A stretch of 51,388 bases of DNA. It comes from Candidatus Bathyarchaeota archaeon. GTDB taxonomy: Archaea > Thermoproteota > Bathyarchaeia > TCS64. The DNA lies in the NCBI GenBank assembly GCA_026394265.1, contig JAPKYO010000038.1:1-51388 (forward strand). Direction: 5' to 3'. The number at the start of each line of letters is the position of its first letter. Position 1 is the first letter of the stretch. The notes under the pieces were generated by a model, which saw nothing but the letters and a program-made list of their open reading frames with translations, was not told the origin of the DNA and ran no database searches. Of this stretch, positions 1 to 8,708 are shown in pieces. Position numbers and translations under genes: made by a program.

Positions 1-999
1 GCTCATCTCAGTGCCGAGGCGCCTATTGGGGCAAAGCTCCCTGCCTGTGAGTCCCGCAAATCCGGGGAGCTTCACAGCCTTGACGACTCCACCCAACTTG
101 AGGGCACTCTTGAGTATCTTGGACTCAGTCGCCTTGAAGATCGGAGAGGCGTCGAGTTGCTTGTCGACGATGTCGGCGGGCTTGACGCCCCGCTTCACTA
201 ACTCGTCCCGGATTTCTAGTAGATTCCACTGGCGCTGCGCCTCGTACTCGACTATGGTGGGCATCAGGGGGAGGTCTTGTACGCCCTTGATCTCCACGAC
301 CTTCCCGTTCATTATTGAGACGTTTACGTCTTGGCGGATGGTGCCGAGGCCGCGGCGTACCTTGCCCGTGGCACGTAGTATGCTGCCGATTCGTAGGGCT
401 ACCACCTGTACTTCGGCGGGGTCGTGCATGTCGGGCGCCGTGGCGATCTCCATGAGGGGTATCCCGAGGCGGTCGATGCGGTACCTTACGATGCTCCCCT
501 CCTCGCCCACGTTCCTCGCGGCGTCCTCCTCGAGGCTGATCTGCTGAATACCATACCGCTTCCCCTCGACCTCGACCCCTCCGCCGATGCTGACGACACA
601 GGTGCGTTGGAAGCCACCCGTGTTACTGCCGTCCACGACGGTCTTACGCATCACGTGGACCTCATCCACCGCGTGGCTGCCAACCATCAGGGCGAAGCTG
701 AGGGTGAGATCAAGCGTCTCGGGGTCGAGTGGCCCCGGTGGCTCCTCGTCCATCTCGACGAGGCAGCTCGTCGCGTGGTCGCCCTCGTACTGTATGGTCT
801 TGCCCTTGAGGAACTCGAATAGGGCGGCTGGGTCGAACTCACCCAGCTCGCTCTGGCTCGGGCGTAGTCGGCGCAGGAACTTGAACTCGGGCTCGGCCTC
901 GCTGAGGATCGGCGGGCAACCGCAGAATAGCTTGTGCTGCGTTGCGAGCTCCTGGTGGACCTCGATGCCTACCTTGAGGCCGATCTTCTTGTAGTCCAT
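1..999 (-). CDS. gatE: Glu-tRNA(Gln) amidotransferase subunit E, C-terminal part cut by window edge
   Basis: GatE activates the gamma-carboxyl of Glu on misacylated Glu-tRNA(Gln) and, with GatD, amidates it to Gln-tRNA(Gln); this is the archaeal route to Gln-tRNA. The first 333 codons are visible and read as the GatB/GatE catalytic core: KVGIEVHQEL near the start, then LFCGCPP, a DEEP-containing stretch and VEIKGVQDL. The family is about 600 residues or more, so roughly the last 300 lie outside the window. The ATG at 999 overlaps the gatD stop as TGATG, so the two are probably translationally coupled. I am sure of the family. Confidence 0.95.
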   Translation of the reverse strand, partial: MDYKKIGLKVGIEVHQELATQHKLFCGCPPILSEAEPEFKFLRRLRPSQSELGEFDPAALFEFLKGKTIQYEGDHATSCLVEMDEEPPGPLDPETLDLTLSFALMVGSHAVDEVHVMRKTVVDGSNTGGFQRTCVVSIGGGVEVEGKRYGIQQISLEEDAARNVGEEGSIVRYRIDRLGIPLMEIATAPDMHDPAEVQVVALRIGSILRATGKVRRGLGTIRQDVNVSIMNGKVVEIKGVQDLPLMPTIVEYEAQRQWNLLEIRDELVKRGVKPADIVDKQLDASPIFKATESKILKSALKLGGVVKAVKLPGFAGLTGRELCPNRRLGTEMS

Positions 1000-2330
1000 C
1001 ACGGATCCCTCCTCGCGTAGGGTGTCCGGGGGTTATACTCCCCCGCGACGTTTGATAGTAGTAACTTACGCGCCTCCTCGGTGGTCTCCGAGTTGCCGAG
1101 GCTCCACATCATCTTGACGTAGGCGGTCTCGGGGAGCATGTCCTCGAGCGGCTCGACGCCGCGGCGGGTCAGCTCCCGCCCCATGCTGTAGACGTTCATG
1201 TTTACGCGCCCCCAGATGCACTGGCTCGTCATGCCCATCAAGACCCCAGCCTTCCCGGCGCGCCCGATGGCGTCGTACAGCATCTCGGAGACGTGACCGA
1301 GGCCCGTCCCCTCGAAGACTATGCCGCGGAACCCGGCGTCGATCAACGTGTCAACTATGACGGGGTTGAATCCGGGGTGGAACTTGAGGAGGGCGACCTT
1401 CTTCTCGAACTTGTTCCTGATGATGGGCTCCGAGTCCTGACGCGGCCTGTAGTGCTCGGCGAGCATCTCGAATTTACCGTCTTTGCAGAGGGCGATGGGG
1501 CTGGTGTTGACGGTCTGGAAGGCGTAGCGGGCGCTTGAGTGGCACTTGCGCACCTTGGCGCCGGGGTGGAAGATTATCGAGTCGTCGCCCGTCCCCTCGT
1601 GCATGCCGAGGACGACCTCGGCGAAGGGCGCGTGGGCAGCCGCGTTCACAACCGCGACCAGGTTCGTAGCCGAGTCGCTGCTCGGCCTATCGCTGCTGCG
1701 TTGGCTGCCGACGAAGATGACGGGGACTGGGAGGTTCTGGATAGCCAGTGTGAGGGCCGCTGTGCTGTACCCCATTGTATCCGTCCCGTGGGTGAGTACG
1801 ACGCCGTCGGCGCCCTGCTTGATCTTCTCCGCCACCCTCTTCGCCATACCCTCCCAGTGGTCGGAGTTGATGTTCTCGCTGAATACACTGTAGAGGATGT
1901 CCGCCTCGATCTGGGCGATGTCGGCAAGCTCGGGGACGATGCTGAGCAGGTCCCGGCTGGACATGGCAGCGTAAACGCCTCCGGTGACGTAGTCGACGCG
2001 GCTCGCAATTGTGCCGCCGGTGCTTATGATGCTCACCTTTGGCAACCCCTTCTTCACCGGGGGGAGGGGTGGCGGCCTGAACTCGGGCTTTATCGCCTCG
2101 CCGATCTTCTCCACGCGTAGGCCCTCGGTGTGGGCGATGCCGATGTTGTAGCCTGTCTTCTGCTTTATGACGAGGTGCCACTCGTCGGCGTTCTCGACGC
2201 GGGGCAGAAGGGTGCCTTCGTAGGCTTCGCCTCCGGTGTGTACCCTCACGGCGTCTCCGACCCCGACCTTAGCGTGGGTGAGAAGCTCTCTTAGCTTCCC
2301 CCTGTAGCCGGGGAGAGTCTCGGCAGTCAT
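999..2330 (-). CDS. gatD: Glu-tRNA(Gln) amidotransferase subunit D
   Basis: GatD is the asparaginase-like subunit that releases ammonia from Gln or Asn and passes it to GatE. The 443 residues match the family length. An N-terminal small beta domain (about 1-90) precedes the L-asparaginase I fold. The two threonine motifs are intact: STGGTIAS at 103-110 and THGTDTMGYST from about 180. The gene starts with ATG at 2330 and directly precedes gatE with a 1-nt overlap. A TATA-like TTAATA lies about 30 bp upstream, near 2360. Confidence 0.96.
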   Translation of the reverse strand: MTAETLPGYRGKLRELLTHAKVGVGDAVRVHTGGEAYEGTLLPRVENADEWHLVIKQKTGYNIGIAHTEGLRVEKIGEAIKPEFRPPPLPPVKKGLPKVSIISTGGTIASRVDYVTGGVYAAMSSRDLLSIVPELADIAQIEADILYSVFSENINSDHWEGMAKRVAEKIKQGADGVVLTHGTDTMGYSTAALTLAIQNLPVPVIFVGSQRSSDRPSSDSATNLVAVVNAAAHAPFAEVVLGMHEGTGDDSIIFHPGAKVRKCHSSARYAFQTVNTSPIALCKDGKFEMLAEHYRPRQDSEPIIRNKFEKKVALLKFHPGFNPVIVDTLIDAGFRGIVFEGTGLGHVSEMLYDAIGRAGKAGVLMGMTSQCIWGRVNMNVYSMGRELTRRGVEPLEDMLPETAYVKMMWSLGNSETTEEARKLLLSNVAGEYNPRTPYARRDP

Positions 2331-2377
2331 CTAGAATCAGGATTTCTACCGCCGCTCCGGGTATTAAGAGATGCGGG

Positions 2378-3952
2378 TCAGAGGGGCTTGTGGACGTAGA
2401 CGCCCTGCTTCCCGTAGCCGAGGCGGGCGTAGTACTGCTTCGTGCCGAGGGCGCTCATCACCACCATCTTACGCATGTCGTATTCCTCGCGCGCCGTCTT
2501 CTCCGCCTCGACCATCAAGGCCTCCCCCCAGCCCCTGTGCTGCCACGCGTCGCCGCGGCGCTCACCGACTGGCACCATGCGCCCGTAGACGTGTAGCTCC
2601 CGGATCAGTCCGGTGTGGGGGTCTAACTCGGGGCGGAAGGGCTCGCGGGGCATCCTGAGCCTGACGAAGCCGATGAGGGCGTCCGCCTCCCGGTCCTCTG
2701 CCTGTATGAAATCCTCGGTGCCCCCGGATGCCTCGTAGACGGTGTGTGTGATCTCGACCCTGCCCGGGTCCGCCTTCTTCGCCGAGTGCCCCGCCTCCCT
2801 GCAGCGGATACACCTGCACCGCCCACCCCGCGCCACGAGGCGGTTCTCGGCGAGCTGCCGGAGGTTGCTCATGTCGACCCCCGCGTCTATCCGGGGGAGG
2901 GGTATGTCGCGCTGGACTCTCATTATCCGGACCCACGGGGGCGTGATCTCCATGACCTTTGAGACGAGATCCGCCGCGTCCTCGGTGGTGAGAGGCGTGT
3001 ACTCGCCCTTCTTCCACCACTCGTAGAGGCGCGTCCCCTTCACCACGAGTGTCGGGTAGATCTTCAACATATCGGGCTTAAAGCGCGGGTCCTCGAAGAT
3101 GGCGCGGAAGCCCTCAAGGTCCCTCTCGGGATTCGATCCGGGGAGACCGGGCATCATGTGGTAGCATATCTTTAGGGCGGAGTCCTTGAGGCGGAAGGTG
3201 GCGTCGACCACGTCCTGCACGGAGTGACCGCGATCCACAAGCTTGTAGATGTCGTCGTAGACGTTCTGGACGCCAAGCTCGACCCGGGTTACGCCGAGTT
3301 CGAGCATCCCGTTGACGTCCTTCTCCTTTATGCAGTCTGGGCGGGTCTCGACGGTGATGCCTACGTTTCTCACACCCGAGTTCTCGGCGTTGAGCTTCGC
3401 CTCGGCTAGGTCGGTGGATGGGACGTCGGTGAGGGCGTCGAGGCAGCCCTTGACGAAGCCCTCCTGATAGGCGCGGGGGGAGGCGGGGAAGGTGCCGCCC
3501 ATGATGATGAGGTCGACCTTGTCGACGACGTGTCCGATCGTCTTCAGCTGCTTGATGCGTGCCTTCACCTGCCTGTAGGGGTCGTACTCGTTCTGGGCGC
3601 CCCTCATGGCGGCTGGCTCGTAGCCCGTGTAGCTCTGTGGGCTGTCCTCATCCGGGCCGCCGGGGCAGTAGGCGCAGCGCCCGTGTGGGCAAGGGTAGGG
3701 TTCAGTCATCACCGCGACGACGCTGACGCCGCTTAGGGCGCGCGCCTCCTTCCGCCGGAGGATGGGGAGCAGGAGCTCCGCCTCCTCCTCGGTGAGTGTG
3801 GCAAGTATCTCCGAGTTTCTGGGAATCTGTGGCAGCCCGTGTGCGCGGGCGACCTCGATCTTCACGCCGTCAACGTCGGCCCTCGTGGGGTCAGTTATCT
3901 GAAGAAGCTTCTCGACTATCTCCCTGAGGGCGCGATCCAAAACCGAGTCCAA
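2378..3952 (-). CDS. elp3: Elp3 family tRNA uridine-34 modification enzyme (radical SAM / acetyltransferase)
   Basis: Elp3 attaches a carboxymethyl-type group to C5 of wobble uridine in tRNA, using radical SAM chemistry and acetyl-CoA. The radical SAM cysteines have the Elp3 spacing CX4CX2C (C88, C93, C96, in CPHGRCAYC). The C-terminal third, from about residue 380, is a GNAT acetyltransferase domain (HRGWGEALM). Length, 524, is normal. The start is TTG, 16 nt after the eS30 stop, with no clear Shine-Dalgarno, so expression as the second gene of an rps30e-elp3 transcript is likely. Confidence 0.95.
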   Translation of the reverse strand: MDSVLDRALREIVEKLLQITDPTRADVDGVKIEVARAHGLPQIPRNSEILATLTEEEAELLLPILRRKEARALSGVSVVAVMTEPYPCPHGRCAYCPGGPDEDSPQSYTGYEPAAMRGAQNEYDPYRQVKARIKQLKTIGHVVDKVDLIIMGGTFPASPRAYQEGFVKGCLDALTDVPSTDLAEAKLNAENSGVRNVGITVETRPDCIKEKDVNGMLELGVTRVELGVQNVYDDIYKLVDRGHSVQDVVDATFRLKDSALKICYHMMPGLPGSNPERDLEGFRAIFEDPRFKPDMLKIYPTLVVKGTRLYEWWKKGEYTPLTTEDAADLVSKVMEITPPWVRIMRVQRDIPLPRIDAGVDMSNLRQLAENRLVARGGRCRCIRCREAGHSAKKADPGRVEITHTVYEASGGTEDFIQAEDREADALIGFVRLRMPREPFRPELDPHTGLIRELHVYGRMVPVGERRGDAWQHRGWGEALMVEAEKTAREEYDMRKMVVMSALGTKQYYARLGYGKQGVYVHKPL

Positions 3953-3968
3953 CTAGGGGAGCTGTGGC

Positions 3969-4154
3969 TTAAAAGCGCTGCCCGCGTCCGCCGCTGCGTC
4001 CATCGCGTTCGTCGCGTGGGGCGTGGACGATCCTCTTGATGAAGTTGCTCCTCGTCTTCCTCTTGGGGGCGAGGTGGGTCCTTGGCTGAGGCTCAATCTT
4101 GGGAGTCTGTGCCCTGACTTTGCCGGCCTTTGTCAATGATCCGTGCGTCGGCAT
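3969..4154 (-). CDS. rps30e: Small ribosomal subunit protein eS30
   Basis: This 61-residue basic protein starts MPTHGSLTKAGKVR, the strongly conserved N-terminus of eS30, followed by QTPKI and the RSNFIKRIV block. The C-terminal tail is Arg/Gly/Asp rich and slightly longer than usual. eS30 binds the 30S head/shoulder region near the decoding site. A good TATA element (GGTTTATAG, about 4186-4194) lies some 35 bp upstream of the ATG. From recall of archaeal r-protein surveys, eS30 is largely TACK/Asgard-restricted, which supports the lineage guess. Confidence 0.93.
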   Translation of the reverse strand: MPTHGSLTKAGKVRAQTPKIEPQPRTHLAPKRKTRSNFIKRIVHAPRDERDGRSGGRGQRF

Positions 4155-4199
4155 ACGATTACCGCCGTCTTCTTGGCGGGCGTCAATCTATAAACCTTT

Positions 4200-4928
4200 C
4201 TAGGGGCGGAAGGGGGCGTCGTGCCCGGGGATGACGAGCACCGGCTTGAAGCCAGCCACCCTCTTCAGGCTATCGACGGCGGTTGCCCCGCTTATGTTCT
4301 TCGTCACGACCATCGGCTCCCTGAACTCGAGATAGTCCTCCTTCACGATCGCGGCGTCCCCGATGCAGGCAACGAGGCCCTCCCCCGTCTCGACGAGGGC
4401 GGAGACGCTCCCCGGCGTGTGGCCGAAGGTCTCGATCAGGCGAACGTTCTTCGTGACCCTTTTCTCGCCCCTGAACTTCTTCACGTCGAGGATGTCGATG
4501 AAAGCGGCCCTCCACTCGGGCCAGTAGAGCTCCGCGGCGTAGTCGTACTCCGCCTCGTGTATGAGCAGCGGCTTCCCCCGCCACATGTAGTTCGACTCCG
4601 TGTGGTCGTAGTGGCAGTGGGTGTTGATGACGACGTCTATGTCGGCGGGCTTGAGGCTGAACTCCGCCAACCTCTTCGGGAGGCACCCGTAGCGCCCGAG
4701 CTGGATGATGCCCGGGTCGATAAGTATATTCTTCCCACCGTCCCTGACGAGGATCGTGTTCGTCGACCCGAGGTTGAAGGTGACGCCGTTGTACGTCTGC
4801 CCGATCGCGGGCGGCGGCATCGGGGTCAGCGGCCACCTGAAGGTCAGCATCGGGTGCCCCTCGCGGACACCAAGACTCATGTAGAAACACTCGAAGAGGA
4901 GATCCACCTTCGCCTTGTCGCTGGACAT
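4200..4928 (-). CDS. MBL-fold metallo-hydrolase (lactonase/glyoxalase II-like)
   Basis: The metallo-beta-lactamase signature HxHxDH is intact (H104, H106, D108, H109 in THCHYDHTE). Later ligands are visible as FGHTPGS, the D in CIGDAAI and a final VIPGHD. The layout resembles the quorum-quenching-lactonase-like branch (AttM/AiiA-like) rather than RNA-processing MBL nucleases, since no beta-CASP insert is present at 242 residues. The substrate cannot be read from the sequence. It starts with ATG, 36 nt after pyrK on the same strand. Lactonase is only one possibility. Confidence 0.85.
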   Translation of the reverse strand: MSSDKAKVDLLFECFYMSLGVREGHPMLTFRWPLTPMPPPAIGQTYNGVTFNLGSTNTILVRDGGKNILIDPGIIQLGRYGCLPKRLAEFSLKPADIDVVINTHCHYDHTESNYMWRGKPLLIHEAEYDYAAELYWPEWRAAFIDILDVKKFRGEKRVTKNVRLIETFGHTPGSVSALVETGEGLVACIGDAAIVKEDYLEFREPMVVTKNISGATAVDSLKRVAGFKPVLVIPGHDAPFRP

Positions 4929-4964
4929 GGATCGAGGATGGTTTAGGTATAGAAAACGGTTTCC

Positions 4965-5744
4965 TCAGTGGTCGACCCTGATCATGCGGCCTGAGGCGTC
5001 CATGCGTCTCTTGCCGAAGTCGGCGGCGACCTCGCGGAGCTTGACTGAGTCGAATATTGGGCCGTCCTTGCATACCCTGTATGGTCCTATTGCGCAGCTG
5101 CCGCAGAGGCCGACGGCGCACTTGCAGAGCCGCTCAAGGCTCGCCTCAACGGGCAGCCCGAGTCGATCCGCCTCCACCCAAATCTTCGATGCCATCAACT
5201 CGGGGCCGCAGATGTAGACTTGATCATAGTCACCCTTCGCCATGAGTTCCTCGGCGTAGTTCGAGGAGTAACCGTGGAAACCCTCCGAGCCGTCGTCTGT
5301 CGAGACCACGAGGCGGACGCCGAGCTTTGTCAGCCTCTCCTTGAAGAGTAGCTGGTCCTTGCTGCGTGCGCCGATGAGGAATGTCGGCTTCGCCCCCTTT
5401 GCGACCAACTCCTCCGCGAGGGGTACGAGTGATGCTATTCCGCTACCGCCTCCCACGAGGAGGGGCTGATTACCCTTGACTGTGTAGCCGTTGCCGAATG
5501 GGCCGCGTACTCCGATCTTGTCCCCCTTCTTCAGCTTGGAGAGGGCGCGCGTCGCGTCTCCCACGACCCTGACGGAGACGCTGGAGGGGTCTCCGATTGT
5601 GGAGAGACTCATCGGTATCTCGTCGATGCCGGGGAGCCAGACCATGAGGTACTGCCCGGGCCTCGCCACGCCTACGCTGGGGAAGTACAGGGTAGTAACG
5701 TCCGGGGTCTCCTGCACGACCCGCTCGATTCTCACGACCTTCAT
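4965..5744 (-). CDS. pyrK: Dihydroorotate dehydrogenase B, electron-transfer subunit
   Basis: PyrK carries FAD and a 2Fe-2S cluster and passes electrons from dihydroorotate oxidation in PyrD to NAD+. A ferredoxin-reductase-like FAD/NAD domain (LLVGGGSGIASL) is followed by a C-terminal four-cysteine cluster motif (CKCAVGLCGSCAIGPYRVC). I place the start at ATG 5744 (MKVVRIE): it follows the pyrD stop by 4 nt and has a Shine-Dalgarno-like GGAAGTGA just upstream. An upstream start at 5765 would add seven poor residues inside pyrD. Confidence 0.92.
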   Translation of the reverse strand: MKVVRIERVVQETPDVTTLYFPSVGVARPGQYLMVWLPGIDEIPMSLSTIGDPSSVSVRVVGDATRALSKLKKGDKIGVRGPFGNGYTVKGNQPLLVGGGSGIASLVPLAEELVAKGAKPTFLIGARSKDQLLFKERLTKLGVRLVVSTDDGSEGFHGYSSNYAEELMAKGDYDQVYICGPELMASKIWVEADRLGLPVEASLERLCKCAVGLCGSCAIGPYRVCKDGPIFDSVKLREVAADFGKRRMDASGRMIRVDH

Positions 5745-5748
5745 CGTT

Positions 5749-6675
5749 TCACTTCCGGTGTGCAAGGCCCACTATCTCCTTGACCGACCCGAATTTGTTC
5801 TCCGCGAGGTACTTCGCGATGCCCTCGTTGACCTTGCCGTAGACCTCGAAGCCCCCGTACATGACGCCGGTGCCTATCTCGACGACGGATGCGCCCGCGA
5901 GCATGTACTCGACGGCGTCGCGCCAGTTTGTGACGCCCCCGCAGCCGATTATCGGGACCTTCACCGCCTCGGCGATCTCCCAGACGCAGCGGAGAGCCAC
6001 CGACTTGAGGGCGGGACCCGATAGGCCGCCTGTCACGTTTGTGAGTATGGGGCGCCTGAAGTCGGCGTCTATCGCAATCGCCTTGAGAGTGTTCACCGCC
6101 GTAATGGCATCCGCCCCGCCCTTCTCAGCCGCGACGGCTATGCCGGCTATGTCCGTCACATTCGGGGAGAGCTTCACGAAGACGGGCGCCGTTGCTACCT
6201 GCTTGACGACCGCCGTCACCCTCTCGACGCTCATCGCATCTGCCGCACACATCCCGGGTTCGCCGCCGACGTTCGGGCAGCTCAAGTTGAGTTCGAGGGC
6301 ATCCGCCCCCGCCCCACAGAGGGCTTTCGCGCCCGCCTGGAACTCGCCGACGGTCGAAGCGAAGAAGCTCGCAACAACGGGGACGCCCTCGTGTTTCAGC
6401 TCGCGCAACTCCTCCAAGTAGCCCTCGACGCCCGGGTTTGGGAGCCCCATCGCGTTTAGGATGCCCCCCTCGACCTCGACGACCGTGGGGTTGATGTGCC
6501 CCGTCCGAGCGGCGGGTCCGAGACTCTTCGTCACGACGGCGCCCGCCCCCGAGTCGTAGACGCGCTTGAGAAGCGGCGCAGACATGCCGAGGACGCCCGA
6601 AGCGTTGAGTGTTGGAGAACGTAGCCCGAGCCCGGCTATCTCAACGGCTAAACCTTTCCCAGTCAAGCCGACCAC
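5749..6675 (-). CDS. pyrD: Dihydroorotate dehydrogenase, class 1B catalytic subunit
   Basis: PyrD oxidises dihydroorotate to orotate in pyrimidine synthesis. It is a 308-residue TIM-barrel FMN enzyme. The class 1 active-site loop is present with the catalytic cysteine (LNLSCPNVGG), as is the FMN phosphate region (GCGGVTNWRD). Being next to pyrK makes class 1B (NAD-linked) the right subtype. The start is GTG 6675; a TATA-like CCTTTAATTG about 25 bp upstream suggests a leaderless message. Confidence 0.95.
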   Translation of the reverse strand: MVGLTGKGLAVEIAGLGLRSPTLNASGVLGMSAPLLKRVYDSGAGAVVTKSLGPAARTGHINPTVVEVEGGILNAMGLPNPGVEGYLEELRELKHEGVPVVASFFASTVGEFQAGAKALCGAGADALELNLSCPNVGGEPGMCAADAMSVERVTAVVKQVATAPVFVKLSPNVTDIAGIAVAAEKGGADAITAVNTLKAIAIDADFRRPILTNVTGGLSGPALKSVALRCVWEIAEAVKVPIIGCGGVTNWRDAVEYMLAGASVVEIGTGVMYGGFEVYGKVNEGIAKYLAENKFGSVKEIVGLAHRK

Positions 6676-6751
6676 TGTAACTTGGCTCTCTCACAATTAA
6701 AGGTGTCCATCACCCGGCATGGTCTATAAGTCGCCGTCACGCGAAGTCTAG

Positions 6752-7153
6752 ATGCCCATGAGGATAGGAAAAGTCACGCTCATACTGGCACTCGCCCTGA
6801 CGGCGATAACGGTGTTCACCCTAGTCTACGCCCCCAGCCTAGGCACGGGGACCGTCGAGGGCAGGGTCAGCATCAAGCCTTGGACGCCCGTCGAGCCCGT
6901 CGGCGGGAGCCACCCGCCCCCCGAGGTCTACACGTCGAGGCGCATCATCCTCGAGGGGACGCTCCTGCCGCGGGTCGAGATGCCCATGAATGGCACAGGC
7001 TACTTCACTACCGAAGTCAGGGCGGGCACGTATAGCCTGACGATGAGCAACTGCACGTTCCTGGGCTGCTCACGCGTCCTACCCATGACGGTGACCGTCA
7101 AGCCGGGGCAGACCACCACGCTTCAGATAGACATAGATACGGGTATTCGATGA
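6752..7153 (+). CDS. Small exported or membrane-anchored protein, carboxypeptidase-regulatory-like
   Basis: A hydrophobic N-terminal segment (about residues 6-28) is a signal peptide or membrane anchor. The rest is a compact beta-rich region: TVEGRVSIKPW near the start of the domain and a closing V-KPGQTTTLQIDID strand. This is the pattern of carboxypeptidase regulatory-like / prealbumin-like folds seen on archaeal cell-surface proteins. The function is unknown. A TATA box (GGTCTATAAG, 6721-6730) about 25 bp before the ATG suggests leaderless expression. It is not obviously linked to the neighbouring RNP genes. Confidence 0.7.
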   Translation: MPMRIGKVTLILALALTAITVFTLVYAPSLGTGTVEGRVSIKPWTPVEPVGGSHPPPEVYTSRRIILEGTLLPRVEMPMNGTGYFTTEVRAGTYSLTMSNCTFLGCSRVLPMTVTVKPGQTTTLQIDIDTGIR

Positions 7154-7223
7154 AAAAGGGGCGCCAACCCCTTCGCCGCCCAATAACGTTTAGAAACATG
7201 ACGGCGATCACTGAAGCAGCTAG

Positions 7224-8393
7224 GTGACCGACGTGACAAGAGCCCACATAGAGGAGACACTCATCGGCGTCTTCGCAATCGCAGCCGACGGGAGGGTCCT
7301 GGAGAAGGCACTCTACCCCAAGGAACCCGAGAAGATAGCGCGCGCCATCACGCGGCAGAGAAACGGCGAGATCACAAAGGAAGTCCTCAAGGTCGCGGAG
7401 GGCCTCATGAAGAGGGGCTTCGACGCGGTCACCACCACAAACCCCGAACTCGCCGAGACACTGCGCGGCGAGTACACCTTCGAGGTCGACGTCGTAGACT
7501 CGGGTCCAAGTGACGCGCTCAGGGATGAGCTGCCCGCCATCGCTCGCCAGAACAACATGGTCAAAGACGAGGACAGCTACTACGAACTCGGCCGACAGGT
7601 CTCGACCCTCCTCACACGCGGCGCCGTACAGGACGCCCTTGGAGGCAAGGAGGCACAGATAACACAGACCGTCCAACTCCTCGGGGAACTCGACACAAGC
7701 CTCAACGGCCTGAGCAGCCGCGTCAGGGAGTGGTACGGACTCCACTACCCGGAGCTGAGCCGGATAATACGCGAACATGAGAGCTACCTCCGCTTCATCA
7801 CCGAGATCGGCGACAGGGCGTCGGTGACACAGGAGAAGCTTGACGCGCTCGGGCTTCAGCGCCGTGAGGCCGCAGGCATACTCAAGGGTGCCGAGGGCTC
7901 CATGGGCGCGCCCCTCCAGGGAGGCGACTTAGCCGAGGTCCAGCGCCTAGCCCAGCAGGTACTCAGTCTATACGAGTACAGGGGTAAGCTCACGGAGTAC
8001 ATCTCCGGCCTAGCATTGGAAGCCGCCCCCAACGTCTCCGCACTCGCCGGCCCGACACTCGCCGCGAAGCTCATCGAAAAGGCAGGAGGAATCAAGAGAA
8101 TGGCGATGATGCCCTCCAGCACCCTCCAGATACTCGGAGCCGAAAAGGCGCTCTTCAGGGCGGTGAAGACAAATGCGAAGCCCCCGAAGCACGGCCTCAT
8201 CTTCCAGCACCCATACGTAAACGCTGCCCCACGCGGCCTCAGGGGACTCCGCGCCCGTCACCTCGCCGCGAAACTCTCCATAGCAGCGAGGGCCGACGCC
8301 TTCAGCGGCAACTTCATCGCAGAGCAACTCAAGAAGGATCTCGACGAGGCCGCCGCCTCCGCCACAGAGATTAGGCGAGGCAACAGACCCTGA
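7224..8393 (+). CDS. nop5: Nop5 (Nop56/58-like) core protein of C/D-box sRNP
   Basis: Nop5 bridges L7Ae-bound C/D sRNA and fibrillarin in the archaeal 2'-O-methylation RNP. The 389-residue protein has an N-terminal fibrillarin-binding domain, a central coiled coil (about 110-220) and the C-terminal NOP domain with the signature GAEKALFRA and FQHPYV. The start is GTG 7224, with a second in-frame GTG three codons later. Fibrillarin follows on the same strand after one small gene, the usual archaeal arrangement apart from that insertion. Confidence 0.95.
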   Translation: MTDVTRAHIEETLIGVFAIAADGRVLEKALYPKEPEKIARAITRQRNGEITKEVLKVAEGLMKRGFDAVTTTNPELAETLRGEYTFEVDVVDSGPSDALRDELPAIARQNNMVKDEDSYYELGRQVSTLLTRGAVQDALGGKEAQITQTVQLLGELDTSLNGLSSRVREWYGLHYPELSRIIREHESYLRFITEIGDRASVTQEKLDALGLQRREAAGILKGAEGSMGAPLQGGDLAEVQRLAQQVLSLYEYRGKLTEYISGLALEAAPNVSALAGPTLAAKLIEKAGGIKRMAMMPSSTLQILGAEKALFRAVKTNAKPPKHGLIFQHPYVNAAPRGLRGLRARHLAAKLSIAARADAFSGNFIAEQLKKDLDEAAASATEIRRGNRP

Positions 8394-8395
8394 AA

Positions 8396-8404
8396 GGTTT
8401 AAAC
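8396..8404 (+). promoter_or_regulatory. TATA box for the small gene and fibrillarin
   Basis: GGTTTAAAC directly follows the nop5 stop. Transcription would start about 25 bp downstream, near 8425, which excludes the GTG at 8409 as start of the next gene and favours GTG 8439 with its GAGGG ribosome-binding site at 8428-8432. Confidence 0.5.
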
Positions 8405-8438
8405 ACCGGTGCCCCAGCGTATCTTCCGAGGGCCAAAG

Positions 8439-8702
8439 GTGTCTACGTTCTCTGAGGCGTTCCAGGAGAAGTTCGGGCGACGAGACTGCCCATTCATCTT
8501 CGACTGCAACGTCGAGATCACCAAGGACTTCTTCAGCAAGGTCTGCAAGACGCCGGCTTACCCGAACTGCCACCACTTCGCCAAGAGGGTGAACGAGCTG
8601 CAGGTCCCCATGACGTGGCTGCAGAAGTTCGCCATAGACCAGGCGAGGGTCGTGGACGCCGCGGGGCCCGACGCAGAGGTCGCGGACCAGACACCGAGGT
8701 AG
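8439..8702 (+). CDS. Unknown 87-residue protein with paired cysteines, between nop5 and fibrillarin
   Basis: I do not recognise this family. With the GTG start at 8439 (GAGGG site 6 nt upstream) it has 87 residues. Two cysteine pairs are visible: C-X6-C (CPFIFDC) and, after about 17 residues, C-X8-C (CKTPAYPNC), followed by HH. These could bind a metal or form disulfides. The middle is predicted helical (FAKRVNELQVPMTWLQKFAIDQAR). It lies 6 nt before fibrillarin, so the two are almost certainly co-expressed. Codon use matches the host. A role near rRNA/tRNA 2'-O-methylation is inference from position only. Confidence 0.75.
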   Translation: MSTFSEAFQEKFGRRDCPFIFDCNVEITKDFFSKVCKTPAYPNCHHFAKRVNELQVPMTWLQKFAIDQARVVDAAGPDAEVADQTPR

Positions 8703-8708
8703 CCCCGG

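Noticed and set aside
8409..8438. An upstream GTG start for the Cys-rich gene
   Set aside because: It would lie before the probable start of transcription given the TATA box at 8396-8404, whereas GTG 8439 has a GAGGG site at good spacing.
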